Assembly: GCA_030770425.1 (NCBI GenBank)
Contig: JASJFT010000196.1
Location: forward strand, 19,803-83,802
Length of the DNA: 64,000 nucleotides
Source: Darksidea phi
Lineage: Eukaryota > Ascomycota > Dothideomycetes > Pleosporales > Lentitheciaceae
Direction of reading: 5' to 3'
Shown: one piece after another, positions 13,469-24,903 of the stretch
Numbering within the stretch: the stretch's first letter is position 1
Layout: every line of letters starts with the position of its first letter
The notes under the pieces: generated by a model
Told to the model about the DNA's origin: nothing
The model's database searches: none
What the model saw: the letters and a program-made list of their open reading frames with translations, nothing else
Program-made: the position numbers and the translations under genes

Positions 13469-14433
13469 ATGAAGTATAAAGAGATTAAGGACACTCTCGC
13501 CTTACCCGAACTAGAGTCGGTAATGGCGAGTGTCTCCGAGATGTCTTCTACGATGTGGCAAGCCCAAAGCTACTACGACGCCCAAGGCCAGCGCGCCATG
13601 CGTAAGTATGTCCCCTCTCTATCTGAACTTAACTAATATATTCGTGACAGCTACATCGATCTCTGCGAGAATAAAAGCGCCGCCTCGGAAGAAACAAAAA
13701 ACTACCGACGGGATTACCTCAACATTAACGCTCACCATGTCCGCCGGCATTGCGGAATTGAGTCGCGGGACGCCCGACCCAACGGGAAACCCAAACACAA
13801 CCCATCATTTTTCGGAGTTCAGCAGCATTGAAGCTCCGCAAACGAGTTCCGTGCGCAGTAACCTCGAAGCGAATGCATATGCCGGCCGGTTACGACCTAT
13901 CGCTCCGCCGTCCCTAATCGCAGGGCAACAGGCACATCCCATCGCAGACGAGTCTAGGACAAGTGAACCACCTGATCAAATAGGTGTGTCCTCCGTGTTT
14001 GCCCAAGTTACAGGACTGTTAACCACTGTAGGACCTACAACCTTCGTCGCCCCGCCCAGGCAGCAGAGCTCATCTACCCAGCTAGAATCTACGGAGTCAG
14101 CAGCTATTGGTACATCACAATGTAAGGTCGCTTAACCTTTTCTAGTCCTGTGCTGATAATTTAATAGATGTTAACCACCCAAGTTCGCGACATCCGAGCC
14201 ATGTTCCAGCACCATTCGAAGATTCCGCCACCATTATCCCTAATCCCGGGGCCAGCCCTCAGACAAGTGGACAAGAGAATGGAATGCTAGGCAGCCCGTT
14301 CGAAAACATGTCTTCATTCCAGAATGTTCAACCTGGCCTCGGACCCTCTTCACTCGGTGGCCCAAACTATGCCCAGACACTAAGCAACTTTACTGGGGTC
14401 GGAGGCCAGTTCGGAGACTTAGTCCGTCCCTGA
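13469..14433 (+). CDS. Three-exon protein of unknown function (about 289 aa)
   Basis: Assembled as exons 13469-13601, 13651-14121 and 14168-14433; both introns (49 and 46 nt) keep phase, and each shows GT-AG with a branch-like element. The product starts MKYKEIKDTLALPELESVMA, has a basic PPRKKQK segment after the first junction (possible nuclear signal), then a long Ser/Thr/Pro/Gln-rich, probably disordered tail ending in FGDLVRP. No family is recognised. The first intron has two good donors 4 nt apart (GTAAGT at 13602, GTATGT at 13606). The second would give a different frame (RNYIDLCENKS...) that stops near 13831. A TTTTCAG just before the chosen ATG could be an acceptor, so an upstream exon is possible. 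It follows the HET gene on the same strand. Confidence 0.5.
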
Positions 14434-14587
14434 GTTTGGACTGAATATGCACTCGGCAATAATCCAGAACCCAATTCTTCGTCACAAGGCGAGTTTACTA
14501 CATTTGATACTTGATTGCTACCTTACCCAAAGGTAAATTCACTTAGGGCATTAGATAATTAGTATGTACTATTTCAAAAACATCTGA

Positions 14588-15102
14588 TTATTCAATTTCA
14601 GTGTACAAAAAAAAAAACTCGACATCTTCGCTAACGAACGCTAGTTTTCTAGGAGCGAAATAATACGCCTTTCCCGGAGTAAAGGGGGACGACTTTGAAG
14701 TGTTATCGTTCGGCATGATGTATGGTGACGAGTTTCCTAAGACCCGGATAGGGACGAGAAACTGCTCATTATCGTTCGTCATCCATCCACCTCCGCGATG
14801 AGGTTTTTGCCACGCCCCAGAAGGGTGGAGTCTGTACTGTAATCAGAATCGATATTAATTTCACCTATATTATTATACCTTACATCCGTCTTGGATCGAG
14901 CAGCATTGAAGAGCGCGACGACCCGTGTCCATACTTCGGCAACGTGCTTCCCCAAGTCCTTGCTCGAATACACGTCAAATCCAGGGAGCCTTACTTCTGC
15001 TTTAGCTTCAAATACCCCGTTCTGCTCCAGCCACTTTTCTAGCTTCGTTATAAGTTCTCGTAGCGCTTCATTGAGTGAATATTCCTGCAAATGTTCGGGC
15101 AT
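14588..15102 (-). pseudogene. Small gene of unknown function, split by a frameshift
   Basis: Frame one (15102-14779, 107 aa, MPEHLQEYSLNEALRELITK...) is charged and helical in look. It ends in a TGA that overlaps the ATG of a second frame (14782-14588, 64 aa) as ATGA. Neither GT-AG pair available at the junction gives an intron of normal size, so I read this as one gene with a one-base indel, or a sequencing error. No known domain is recognised. The second part contains a Pro/Ser-rich stretch and ends in FFFLYTEIE. Coding status is moderate. Confidence 0.4.
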
Positions 15103-16056
15103 CAGGAGGTGGGACGGCCTGTTCGAACAAAGCGGCTTGCGAGGTGCGCGGTCTGTGTGTTTTGATCTGATCTAGAATAAACATTAATTTTAATGAGGAG
15201 AGGTAACTTTCCCACTTGCTGTTGCTGTCCAGCTCGATGCAGGATGATGTGCTGTCTGTGAGAGTGCTTTAGCCCAACTGACTCGCGGAGGGGTGCTTCG
15301 GATCATATAATATCCGGGCCCCGGATTAGTGCAAAAATATACGTCATGTGGGGTGTAGGAGCTTTGACTTAGTAGAGGACTGAAGCCTAAAGTATATCAC
15401 GCGACTCATTATCTCTAACGTTAAACTTGCGAATAACATGATTGATGTTTTTGGTTAACACGGGCTGGCGGGACATCACAGGTACCATGTGCGCTGACAG
15501 CTTCTTCGACTACAAGGCAGGGTCACAAAAGCTATAGAAGCAGCTTATACTCGCAGCTCACACATGACCGGTCATGCATACTCATGGTAGCCATGGCGTA
15601 TATGTGCGCCTATAGAAGGTCGTGCGGGACGCGCTCCTTATCCACGTTGTCCCTGCGCCGCTCCCGTTGTTCGGTGCTCTAGTCCTACAAGGGGGTATTA
15701 TGAACGGGCGATACCGAGGGTCCTCCCGAGCGCCACCGAGTCGTCACGCTATGCCGTTTTCTATGTATATTACATACAAAACAACATTCTATTACCGCGC
15801 CCCATCACATTTTGTCTGCAAAATAGTAACCCTCTGATTAGCACGGCAACATCGCAAGTTATGTGAGAGAGACCCCCTAGATGGAAAGCTATGCGTATGT
15901 AGGATTTTCTGCAAGAGTCGATCTAGAAATCTGCATACAGGTATCTTCTGAAGGGTGACTGTACAAATGTTGGGAAATATCTCGATTCCAAGAGACAGTT
16001 GTGTAATTTTTCATCTCTCTATTTTCTCACGGTGTTTCTAACGGATGTGTGCGCAC
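15103..16056. other. Intergenic, nothing recognised
   Basis: Between the 5' end of the small frameshifted gene and the 3' end of the chitinase pseudogene. No frame with convincing composition; no repeats or RNA genes seen. Confidence 0.4.
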
Positions 16057-19000
16057 CTAAGATACAACGCCCCACAAACAAGTAATGCGCAAGAACATCC
16101 CCACGCCAAAACAACTGAAGTCCAACGTCTCCTTGAAACACTGCGCATCATCCCAGCCATCGCATTTCAGCCAACCCACTTGATCCCCCCTCTTCGCCTT
16201 GTCGTAGTTCGCGCCGTTGTTGCTGTAATCACACGTCTTGCCGAACACCTTGGTGATGCCCCTGATTTCGCCCGGCATATCGACGTCGGTCACGCCGCCG
16301 TCATCCCCCCATCCGTAAGCTGCAGTACACACTTTGTACTCGCCGTAGTAGGAGATAGCCTGCTGACCGAAGAACCACGTTGCCGGAACGGAACCGCCAC
16401 TGCTGCTGGCATAGCTGCTGGTGTAGAGGTCGAACTTTGGGTGCTTACCCTCCTTGATCTCTGGCTGTTTCGGGGCCGATGGTGGCGACGGAGGCGCCGG
16501 AGGTGGTGGCGGTTCGACGTCCGTGTTCTGCTCTGGATCGATGCGCCAGATGAGACAGTTGTTCTCTCTGACTCCGCCTTGTTTGTCGATGATGCCTTCT
16601 GTGTCGCAGCCGTCGACGAGCGCGGCGAACTGCTTGTTGCATTCGTCCTTGTTCATCGTCCATCGGCAATTGCTCTTCGCTTCGAGACGCACGAGAATGT
16701 TCAGCCCGGACTTGTGCACCTCCTGCCATCCGAATCCGACGACGGCCGCCTGGAACGAGTTGCTGCCGAACGTTATCCCGTCGTACGTCTTGCAGAACGT
16801 GTCAGCGGCTTCGAGCATGTGCTCGCGTGTGGCCATTTGTCCCACGTCATAGCATTTGTTGGTTTTGGTGCTGGGATTGGAGAAATCCGGGGTTTGGGTA
16901 GGGACACTTGTGGGAGTAGCCGGTTTTGTAGTGGGGGCACCGCCCGCAGGTTTCGTCGTAGCGCCGCCGCCAGGTCCCGTCGTAGAGTCACCACCGCTTG
17001 GGAACGGCTCGTCTGGATTGTTCGGGTCAGGTTGGAGCCCACACTTTTTGGAATCATCTTCTTCCTCTTCTTCCTCTTCCTCCCCGGGCTTGGTGCCAGC
17101 CGGGCACTGAAGATCGGTGCAAATTGTACTTCCGCATTTGCCCTTGGTGCAGGAAACACAGTCAGGGCCTTTGCATGTAGCACACTGTGACCCAACGCAT
17201 CCGAAGCAGTTCGCGCCAACGCAAATGCTGCAGAGTGAACCTTTGCAGGATAGGCAATCGGAACCGATGCAGCCAATACAGTCGAGTCCAATGCAGATGT
17301 TACAGAGTAATCCCAGCTTGCACCCTCCACAGGATGACTTGCATCCACCACTTTCACAGTCCTTGCCTTTGCATTTGCCGTCACCGCTTTCGTCCTCGGG
17401 GTCGTCCTCTTTCTCGCCCGGATCGCAAAGACCAGGTCGCTTCTTGCATGGTGTGGGATATGGCTTTGTTGTTGGCCTGGGTGGCAAGCTAGAGATGAAT
17501 GTGATCTTTGGGGTTGCAGAAGTGATGAATGGTGGAGGCGGCTTCCGTGTTTCCGTAGCGCTCGTGCGGATGACCATTCCGGTAGAGTCGGTCGTAGTGA
17601 AGCCTGGCCAGGTCGTAGTGGTGAGCAGCGTCACGCCGGTGGTAATGGTCTTTGGTCCCGGCGATGTCAGACCACTTGCCGAAGGCCCAATAACGAGAGT
17701 CGAGATTCACCAAACGGAAATGGTCATCGGAGGCCGGGTAATGGTCGTCGTGTAGCCCGAACTGGTGACGGTCACGAGCGGATAGGCAGTCGTGGTTGTT
17801 ACCTTTGTGTAAGGCGGAAGAACCACGGTGCAAGGGAATTGGCAGTATACTTGGGGATTCTGTTGGTTCCAGATCTCCGGAGACACCCAGACAAGCTCGC
17901 TTCCTGGGCCACTGCCACCGGCATCTGGGTCTCCTGGAAGGCCGCTGCCCGCTCCCACATCGAAATCGATCGACCAGATCATGAGGCCACCAAGACATAG
18001 GGAGTTGGCGAAGCTCTCCTTCAGGGCATAAGTCTCTGGATCGTCGTAACCCACCCAGTTGTCACCACCATACGTTAGGTACTTGACCATTGCCGTCCGG
18101 TTGAAGTAAGGCGTAAGCCCGTCATTCTTGATCATCTGTTGAATCTCGCGGTTCGACAGAACACCTTCAAATGCAGTACACGACCCGGCAGCACCGGGGC
18201 CCTTGAAGCCGCAGCCCATCTTGCCACAAGAAGCATCGGCAAGCTTGTAAGTGCGCCCGTAGTAGGCCAGACCCATATTAATCTTCGCCGGGTCGACACC
18301 ATCGAACCACAGGGGCTTGAAGTTCTGGTAGATCTCGGTGATGTCGGTCTGCGGTCGGACAACGGAGCCTAAAGGAAGGCGGTTAGGTTGAATGTTCCAT
18401 CAGACAGACGCTCGCTGATGAACTTACCTAGTGCTTTGACGTCGTTATCCCAAGGGCCATGGAGATCGTACGACATGAAACCCATGAAGTCCACGTACTG
18501 CTGCATTTTGGCTGGTCTGAAGCCACGTAGGTACCAGTAGTCCGGTGCCAGTGTCAAGGATAAACCATATCGATTTCCAAAAGCAGCTCGCATCTCTTTG
18601 ACCAAGAGAACCAGGTTATCACCGTCGCCAGGCTTACCTCCTCTCTTCGCATCTTCGGGATACTCCCAGTCTAGATCTGCGCCTTGGAAGCCGTACTCGT
18701 CCATAAAGGCTATTAGTGAGTTGATAAAGGTAGCGCGGCTTGCTGCGGTTGCACACATGTCACTCTAAGCGGTATGTGTAGTTCCGGGATCCGAGAAACT
18801 CCAACCGCCGATCGCGACCCAGATTTGCAAGCTGTTTGTTGCCAGCTTGGTGAATTCGCGGTACAGCGGGGGATCAGCAGCGTTCATGGGCATGATGTTG
18901 AAGGTGGTTGGGTCGAAGAAGACGAAGGAGTAGAAGAGATGGGTGAGCCCCTTGGTGTTGATCTGCGAAGGCCTGACAGTATCGCATTTACGGTCGCGGA

Positions 19001-21550
19001 CGTTCCAGCCTTGGTAATATCCAACGCGGCGGCCGGTCGACGCGGATCGTCCTGAACATGATGGAGAGGGATACTTCTGGCAGGAACCAAAGCCCGCCTG
19101 GCACGGTGTTTTGCCAAACTGCGGCTCGGGATCTTTACAGTGAACATCTTCGTGCCGCACCTGTGAGATTGTTAGTTCAATGTGGCGCAGGGTAATCCAC
19201 AGCATGGCGTACTAGCCGTAGTAACTGCAGCAGAGATTGAGCCCACAGCGCGTCTTGCCATCAGCCGAGTCGATACCGCACATGGCTTTTGCGTTGCAGT
19301 TCCTAAAAGGGTGTATCCAGTTAGTATGTGTCTCACATACAGGTCGTAAGTTGAAGTCGACTCACGAGGTGCAGCCATCGCCGCAGTGTTGCTTCTTGAA
19401 TCCACACTTTCCCTCTGGGCTGTAGCAGCTGTCGTCCTTGCAAGGGGAACCCGGACCGCATTGAACTGGGCCATCTACACGTTTATGAAGCGAATTTGTG
19501 AATGGTGTCGTAGGAGGGTTGGGTGACTGTCCAACCCTAGCAGCATGATGCTGATTGGAAGCGTGATGTTGGTGAATAGAAATATGTCGTCGGAAATATG
19601 CGCGCTTGGACTCTGAGACGCTACGGTCGCTCAAGGTAGCATTCAGGGTGTTAAGACCAGAGGAGCCGTTTGAGCCCCCGGGCATGCCGCTGCCTTTGCC
19701 AATGTTGCCCAGAATGTAGGACGTTCCTAGGCTGAGGATATCGTATGGGGGTGGCTCCTTGATATCTTGGTGACCGAACTGTACCTCATCGGCAGCGGAA
19801 ACATTTGAGGAGCTTGTTGTGTTGCTTGTGGCGAGCTCCATCGGAGGTGCAGGATCCGAGGTGATTGAAGCAAGCGGAGATGTGGACATGGAGACATTCG
19901 AGTCAAGCCGAGTTCCTTGGCCGAACATATAATCACCACCCAATGCGGAGTAATCATCGGCGGCGATCTTGATGTCGGCGAAACTATCGGTATGGTTCGA
20001 CGAATTGATCGTGCCATTAAGAAGGACCTCGATATGTTCGCCTGGCGCCTGAGCAATATCGTCCCAGGTCAAGCTCGCCATGAACCGGATCTTCTCAATA
20101 GGTGTAAGCTGACTGAAGTCTTTGATGCCACGCTTGGTGTCCTTGTAGATTGGTACGCCATACTCAAAGCCGGTATTCGGAATCGTGTCTATCGAGGGGA
20201 ACACAGAACATCAGAGTCTAATTGAAAGGCTACTACGAGTGAACTTACAGCCAGCAGGAGCACGGCCAGGGTCGCGGATTGTCATGAAGTTCAAGAATAC
20301 AGCTGAATGATCCAACTGCGCGGCAGTGGTCCTCCCGGACGCCCTCGCAATCTGTCTCAATTTGTCTGCGAGCACCCTGTGCGCGTTACCTTGCCAATCT
20401 GACATGGTGCTGTTAGCTGCTGCTTTGCTATTGAAACATTGTTGACAGGAAAATGAACATATGTAGGCAAGACTTGATTGAAAGCCAATAAGATCACAAA
20501 AGGGCTCACCTTGCTCGGACTTCACGCTCTCATCCCCTGCGGGTGGCTGGTCGGCACAATTCGCGTTGATCAAGGCGGGTGCGCAAAAGGTATTTCCATT
20601 GCCGCCATCCCCCTCAGGTTGTATGTTTTGACCGTTGGTACCGTCGCCGCCCTCGACAAAACTATGGTGATGAGCATGTTAGCAGACGGTACAACAAACG
20701 AATGACACGAGGTAAACAACTTCAGGGTACGCAGTATTGTGACCATAGACACGGTCTTGTAATATAGTTTCCCTGCAACGTGAGAGATTTTAAAGGAGAG
20801 ACGACTAACCTCCGAGGCGGCCATTCCTCACACGTATAGTAGCGGCCGCTTCGTCGCAAAAGAATCTGTTCACCAGTCGTTGGATCCGTGGAGTACTCGG
20901 CCCTGATTTCGTTCAAGTTTAGCGGGTCAATGGATTCTCGCTCTGTCTCCGGCCACGGACCGGGCATGACGGGCGGTTGGATATTGACGCCTGCGGCATT
21001 CCTCTCGGGACAAGGGTGATTGGTACTCCAGTTCCGCGGACACTGAGCATTGCCTCTGTGATAAGAGAAACCTTTTCCTGAGGGACCAGAGTCTGTCCTA
21101 CTAATATCCATGCCAAAGATGTTGGTGTAGGCACCGTTACTAAGCCGCGCTAGAGTTCGGCCCGTAGCCTGTGGGCTGTTCGCTCTCCAGTTATTGTAGT
21201 TCTGGCAGATGGCGGGCATCCAGTGACAGTTGTAATACAGCACAACTACATTCGCGGGTATTATCACTTGTTCCGGGGTGTCTGTTGCCGTCCTTCTCCA
21301 GAAAGCTGCAAGTTAAATGACATTGTCAGTGCTGAGACTCCCCAGGTAGAAGACCTTGGAGTCTGCTTACGCGTGGACACTCCATTGATCATTTGCCACC
21401 TGGGTAGAAAGTCAATCTGCGTCCCATGTAACCTCCTGATGTATTCACTTACTGATAGTCTTGGATAAACTGGGCCTTCGTAAGGCCAAAAAGTAAAAGA
21501 GTGTAAGAGAGGAGCTGGAATGCTCCTGTGTTGAACGAGTGTGTAGCCAT
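16057..21550 (-). pseudogene. Broken killer-toxin-like GH18 chitinase with N-terminal NucA/NucB-like region
   Basis: Nine exons can be traced: 21550-21453, 21399-21371, 21305-20810, 20661-20510, about 20419-20249, 20188-19366, 19302-19213, 19160-18428 and 18368-16057 (about 1630 codons). Order: signal peptide (MATHSFNTGAFQLL...); Cys-rich region with a CEEW...EGG signature resembling NucA/NucB-type DNases; linker; chitin-binding Cys cluster (19480-19130); GH18 domain with catalytic GADLDWEYPE (about 18670); Ser/Thr-rich linker; CxxC/GxxC repeats (17390-17100); an acidic tract; and a C-terminal domain. Such subgroup-C chitinases are secreted and attack chitin walls. The gene is disabled: TAG replaces a conserved Trp at 19213 (at an exon end) and at 18765-18767, the frame shifts by one base near 19152, and TGA interrupts 17707-17709. 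Both TAG changes fit CpA-to-TpA mutation. The DNase assignment is tentative. Confidence 0.8.
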
Positions 21551-22825
21551 CGTGGTGGCAAATGAGTGTGTGTCATACAAAAGAATGTGGGAAGCAAAAG
21601 ATTGAGAAGATGCTTGCCCTGTACTGTTCTTTTTCAAGGTACTAGTTCGTACCCAAAGTGGTTTGGCACAAAGCATAAGGCGTAAATCCTTCCAAGCTTA
21701 GATGGCGTTCTAATGGGCCCAGATTCATTCTGGACCCTTGTCGGTCGGAAACCACCTTCGATTCGGCATCGCTTCCCCTTTCCCTTAATGTCTTCGGCAT
21801 ACTGAGTCTTCTCCGAGTTGGAGAAGCCAAGAGCAGGCGGTGGGTAGTGGATCCGTAGGGCCAAATTGTAGATAGTGAGTGAACTGCCCCGCCAAGCCTA
21901 AGCGGGTATCCGCATCAGGGAAGGGGCCGTGCCGTCCCACTTCTACGCACATTCGATGGGAATTCGTGAGGATCAAACAGTCCTAGACAGCTAGACAGTC
22001 ATCTGTGATAGGTAGGCGTGGGACACATGCCAGTCTGTTCCTCACGCACATGGCAAGAGGGATATCTCCTGTTCGAGGCTGTTCGTACATCGCGAATAGC
22101 CTTGCAGACTAGGATGGGGAAGGTCATCGGTGGAATGGGGTGGCGGTTCGCGGGCCTACTTTGCCAGAAGCGTTCACGGGAGTTGTAACCAGGCATGCGA
22201 AGTAGCAATAAACAATAGTGGGGCAATAGGGTGTCGTCACACACGCGTTGGACCACACCAATCTCGATCCTTGGAGTGTAAACAAATTTTTGTCGAATAG
22301 CACCTGTGAGTATTATAAGGAAAACAAGGCCGAAGCTATAAGGATCCAAACCGATGCGCCAATGCGGCGATGCGTCGACACCCTGTACCAACAGGGCTAT
22401 TTAGGCTTAGCTTTATTAGGGTTATGGCGTTAGGCATGGTCACGTGGTTAGGCATAGTTAGGGTTTAGCGCTAGTAATGTTAAGGCTAGTAGATTGCCCA
22501 GATTGGACCATAATCGGAAAATTGGAGACAGGCTAAGCCTAAACAATCCTATGGTACGTCCGCTTATTTACCGGTTCACGGCTCCTGCCATTCACGTGTC
22601 GAGCCGCCCCCGTCGCCGAATCACCTGGCAGTCAAGCTCTGGGCGTTCGGCACGTGTCAACATCCACCCGCGCGGGCGCTATTAAGTCGTGCCGTCTCAC
22701 TGAAATACGATCTCGACATCATTTCCCCAAGCCGAAGATACGCCTTGTCTCAACATTGTCAGTTGCTTTCCTTCTCGACCACACAATCACCTTCTCCATT
22801 CGACAACCCCCTCAGCGCTAATGCC
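21551..22825. other. Divergent intergenic region between the chitinase pseudogene and the 219-aa gene
   Basis: No convincing coding frame in 1.27 kb. It holds the promoters of two divergent genes. A cluster of TTAGG-type hexamers lies at 22405-22475, too irregular to be telomeric repeat. A TATTAA at 22680-22685 lies about 140 bases before the 219-aa gene start and could be its TATA element. Confidence 0.4.
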
Positions 22826-23485
22826 ATGTTCACCTGGTCACCGGAGTCGGGAACAACGTGGCAATCGTTCGACCTCTCAGGGACCAACATTCCCGTCCAG
22901 CCTGGCCCTCCCCCAGCACCACCAGCGCCCGACCCGGCGCGTACAGAGGTGAACGGGATATTCGATTACCGGCTGAAGTGGTCCGTCCTCGACTCTCCCT
23001 CCAAGGCAGAAATCTTCTCTCTTGATGCCGAAGATAACCCGCAATGGACACCGCTGTTCTCAGACCCTGTCGCAGACGAAACAGCAACAAATCCTCCACA
23101 GTCTCGGATGGAGATCACTATAGAGCCGTTGAATGGCTGGGAGTACTGGCAACAAGCCGACAAAGAGCCACCTGAACCAGGACTTATTGAAAACACAGAC
23201 GGTCGCCCCATCTCGGTCAAGCAGTTGATGCAGGCGATTCACGACTACGCTATGTCCCAGCGCGTCCTGCTGTGCCGGTGCTGCGATATCTGGGGCCCAG
23301 AGAAGATGGCGCGCGCCCGCTTCTACTTTACCCGTATCTTTCTCTCAGAAAGTACTCCGGAGTTTCCGAATATGAGGTTGGGCGTGGATATGAGTGAGGA
23401 TACGGATGAAGATGGGCACCGGTTGGCGTCTTACCTGGAAACGGTCGAGACCATTTACCGCCAGAGCCGCCTTACGTCGAGTTAG
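22826..23485 (+). CDS. Unknown fungal protein (219 aa)
   Basis: Single exon, ATG at 22826 (MFTWSPESGTTWQSFDLSG). A Pro-rich segment (about residues 27-40, PGPPPAPPAPDPAR) precedes a globular part with a conserved-looking segment ISVKQLMQAIHDYAMSQRV and a Cys-x-Cys-Cys (LLCRCC) followed by ARARFYFTRIFLS. No signal peptide or membrane segment. It looks like a small lineage-specific cytosolic protein; I do not recognise a family. The frame extends upstream without an ATG, so the start is secure unless an intron exists. It lies between the chitinase pseudogene and the LysM gene, but nothing in it points to chitin. Confidence 0.65.
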   Translation: MFTWSPESGTTWQSFDLSGTNIPVQPGPPPAPPAPDPARTEVNGIFDYRLKWSVLDSPSKAEIFSLDAEDNPQWTPLFSDPVADETATNPPQSRMEITIEPLNGWEYWQQADKEPPEPGLIENTDGRPISVKQLMQAIHDYAMSQRVLLCRCCDIWGPEKMARARFYFTRIFLSESTPEFPNMRLGVDMSEDTDEDGHRLASYLETVETIYRQSRLTSS

Positions 23486-23912
23486 ATCAATTTCCTTCAA
23501 ACCCTGTTTTCATTCGCGGAATGTGATCCATCGCCACATCTTTCGAACCATCTGATCTCGTTCACTCGCGTGTGAACAACCCGCAGAGTTTGAACGGCTA
23601 AAGTCGCAAATTCATCCTCGCTTCTTTCACTCATCCCTGCAGTAATTCACAACACTATAAACTTGTCCCTTAGCAGCGACAATCCCGAAATGAGCAACGA
23701 TCTCCGGTCCGAAATTCTGGACTACTGCAGGGCGTAACTGGACCAAGCTTTTCTCCACACAAGCCTCTACACATGCATGTTCGCCTTGCCTTGGCGTCAG
23801 CCCCCTAGAAGAATGCAATAATTGCCAAGCAAAGGAAGACAAGCTAGAAGGCCTACACTATGTAGAGAGGAGAGCGTAATGCCCCAGCTCTGCAGTTGCC
23901 CATCCAGCGAAC
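23486..23912. other. Intergenic, promoter of the LysM gene
   Basis: Contains a minus-strand open stretch (23627-23842) without an ATG start whose translation includes two Cys-Val-Glu motifs; evidence for a gene is weak. Nothing else is recognised. Confidence 0.35.
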
Positions 23913-24227
23913 ATGAAGCTCACACTCTGGCTATCACCGTTGGTAACCGTACTTTCTGGCGTCGCAGCCGAAGTACACTGTCGCTACAATGCCACCGCAC
24001 CGGAGAAAGTAACATACTACCCATGCACCGAGCTAGCCAACACATACGGCATCAGTCTGGAAAAATTCATGCTTCTCAACCCGTTGATGGATCCAGACTG
24101 CACGAGCATCCAAGCCGGCGAGCCATACTGTGTAGCAGGTACCGTGGTAGCAATGACCACGGACGGGACGTGCAAGCCGGAGTCCCATGTATCTTGTTTG
24201 GAGAGACGACTCGATGGTTCCAGGTAA
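23913..24227 (+). CDS. Secreted LysM-domain protein (104 aa), possibly 3'-truncated
   Basis: MKLTLWLSPLVTVLSGVAA is a clear signal peptide. Mature residues 20-85 form a fungal LysM: YNATAPEKVTYYPCTELANT, then GISLEKFMLLNP and DPDCTSIQAGEPYCV, with paired Cys. LysM proteins bind chitin oligomers outside the cell; in fungi they shield wall chitin, damp host chitin perception or accompany a subgroup-C chitinase. Relatives I know continue with DGTC...CLG and a second Cys-rich region. Here the frame instead ends LERRLDGSR at a stop soon after TTDGTCKPESHVSCL, so the C-terminus may be lost or lie in an unfound exon (a GTAAAG follows at 24223). It lies 2.4 kb from the chitinase pseudogene start. The published chitinase/LysM pairing (Trichoderma tal6 and chi18-10) is the likely model. 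Confidence 0.75.
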   Translation: MKLTLWLSPLVTVLSGVAAEVHCRYNATAPEKVTYYPCTELANTYGISLEKFMLLNPLMDPDCTSIQAGEPYCVAGTVVAMTTDGTCKPESHVSCLERRLDGSR

Positions 24228-24551
24228 AGTAGGTTCTCCAAGGGAGTATAGCTTCACTTTACTTCAAAAAAAAGTAGAGTAGAGGTATAGTACCGCTGGT
24301 ACCTCTCGGCAGTTAAAGGCGTATCGACTGTATAACTACATAACCATTCACGCGGCGTATATTTATGGTAAATCTTATACAACATACAAGCGAATAAAGG
24401 AAATAAGTGGTTGGCAAGATCCCCCTTGCAAAAAATCATATATCCCTGATCGGATCGAAGGCACGGGTAGGCTCTGTGACGGTGGCGGGCTTGGCTGGCT
24501 CTGTGACGGGGGCGGACTTGGCTGCCTCTGATCAGCAGATGCAAACTTCCT

Positions 24552-24903
24552 CTAGAGCCTCTTACCTGGCCGCAGCAGCTGGTCGCGCACGCAGGCGTGC
24601 ATGCGCCATCCTATCACATCATGCCCAACCCCTGCAACACCCTCTTTTGCTAAATCGGCGTTTACCTCGTCTCTAATTCGAATCTTTACGTCCGCCGGTA
24701 TATGGCGCCATGTCTTATGATGTTCCTTTATGAGCTCTTTTGCTTTGCCCAGGGTAATTCTCTGGGTCATAGTAGCTTTAGAAACACGTGACAGTTCGCC
24801 TAGACAGAAGACTGCATACCTGAAATCTGCACCACTGCTCCGGGGTGTACCCGGCTGCAATGCGAGCCGTTTCCGCGGTGGCACTACGTGGAAGATCGGC
24901 CAT
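24552..24903 (-). CDS. 97-aa protein, paralog A of a local gene pair
   Basis: Exons 24903-24820 and 24761-24552, with a phase-0 GT-AG intron of 58 nt (GTATGC...CCCAG). The product begins MADLPRSATAETARIAAGYT and contains PEQWCRFQ at the exon end. Exon 2 holds TWRHIPADVKIRIRDEVN, then AKEG, then DVIGWRMHACVRDQL. Length, intron position and phase, and the WRHxP, ANxG and SWRM-like segments match the gene at 25662-26008. The pair fixes the start and intron choice: other acceptors break the frame. No signal peptide or membrane segment. The family is not recognised; the all-helical charged look suggests a small nucleic-acid- or protein-binding protein, but that is a guess. Confidence 0.6.

Noticed and set aside
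16045..17190. 381-aa plus-strand frame and several long overlapping frames at 16.4-17.8 kb
   Set aside because: They lie antisense to the chitinase C-terminal exon and have Arg/Val-rich random composition; the minus strand carries the recognisable domains.
22405..22475. Cluster of TTAGG/TTAGGG-like hexamers, possible interstitial telomere
   Set aside because: Spacing is irregular and only two units are true TTAGGG.
23627..23842. Minus-strand 71-codon frame near the LysM gene
   Set aside because: No ATG start, no recognisable domain; length is within chance.
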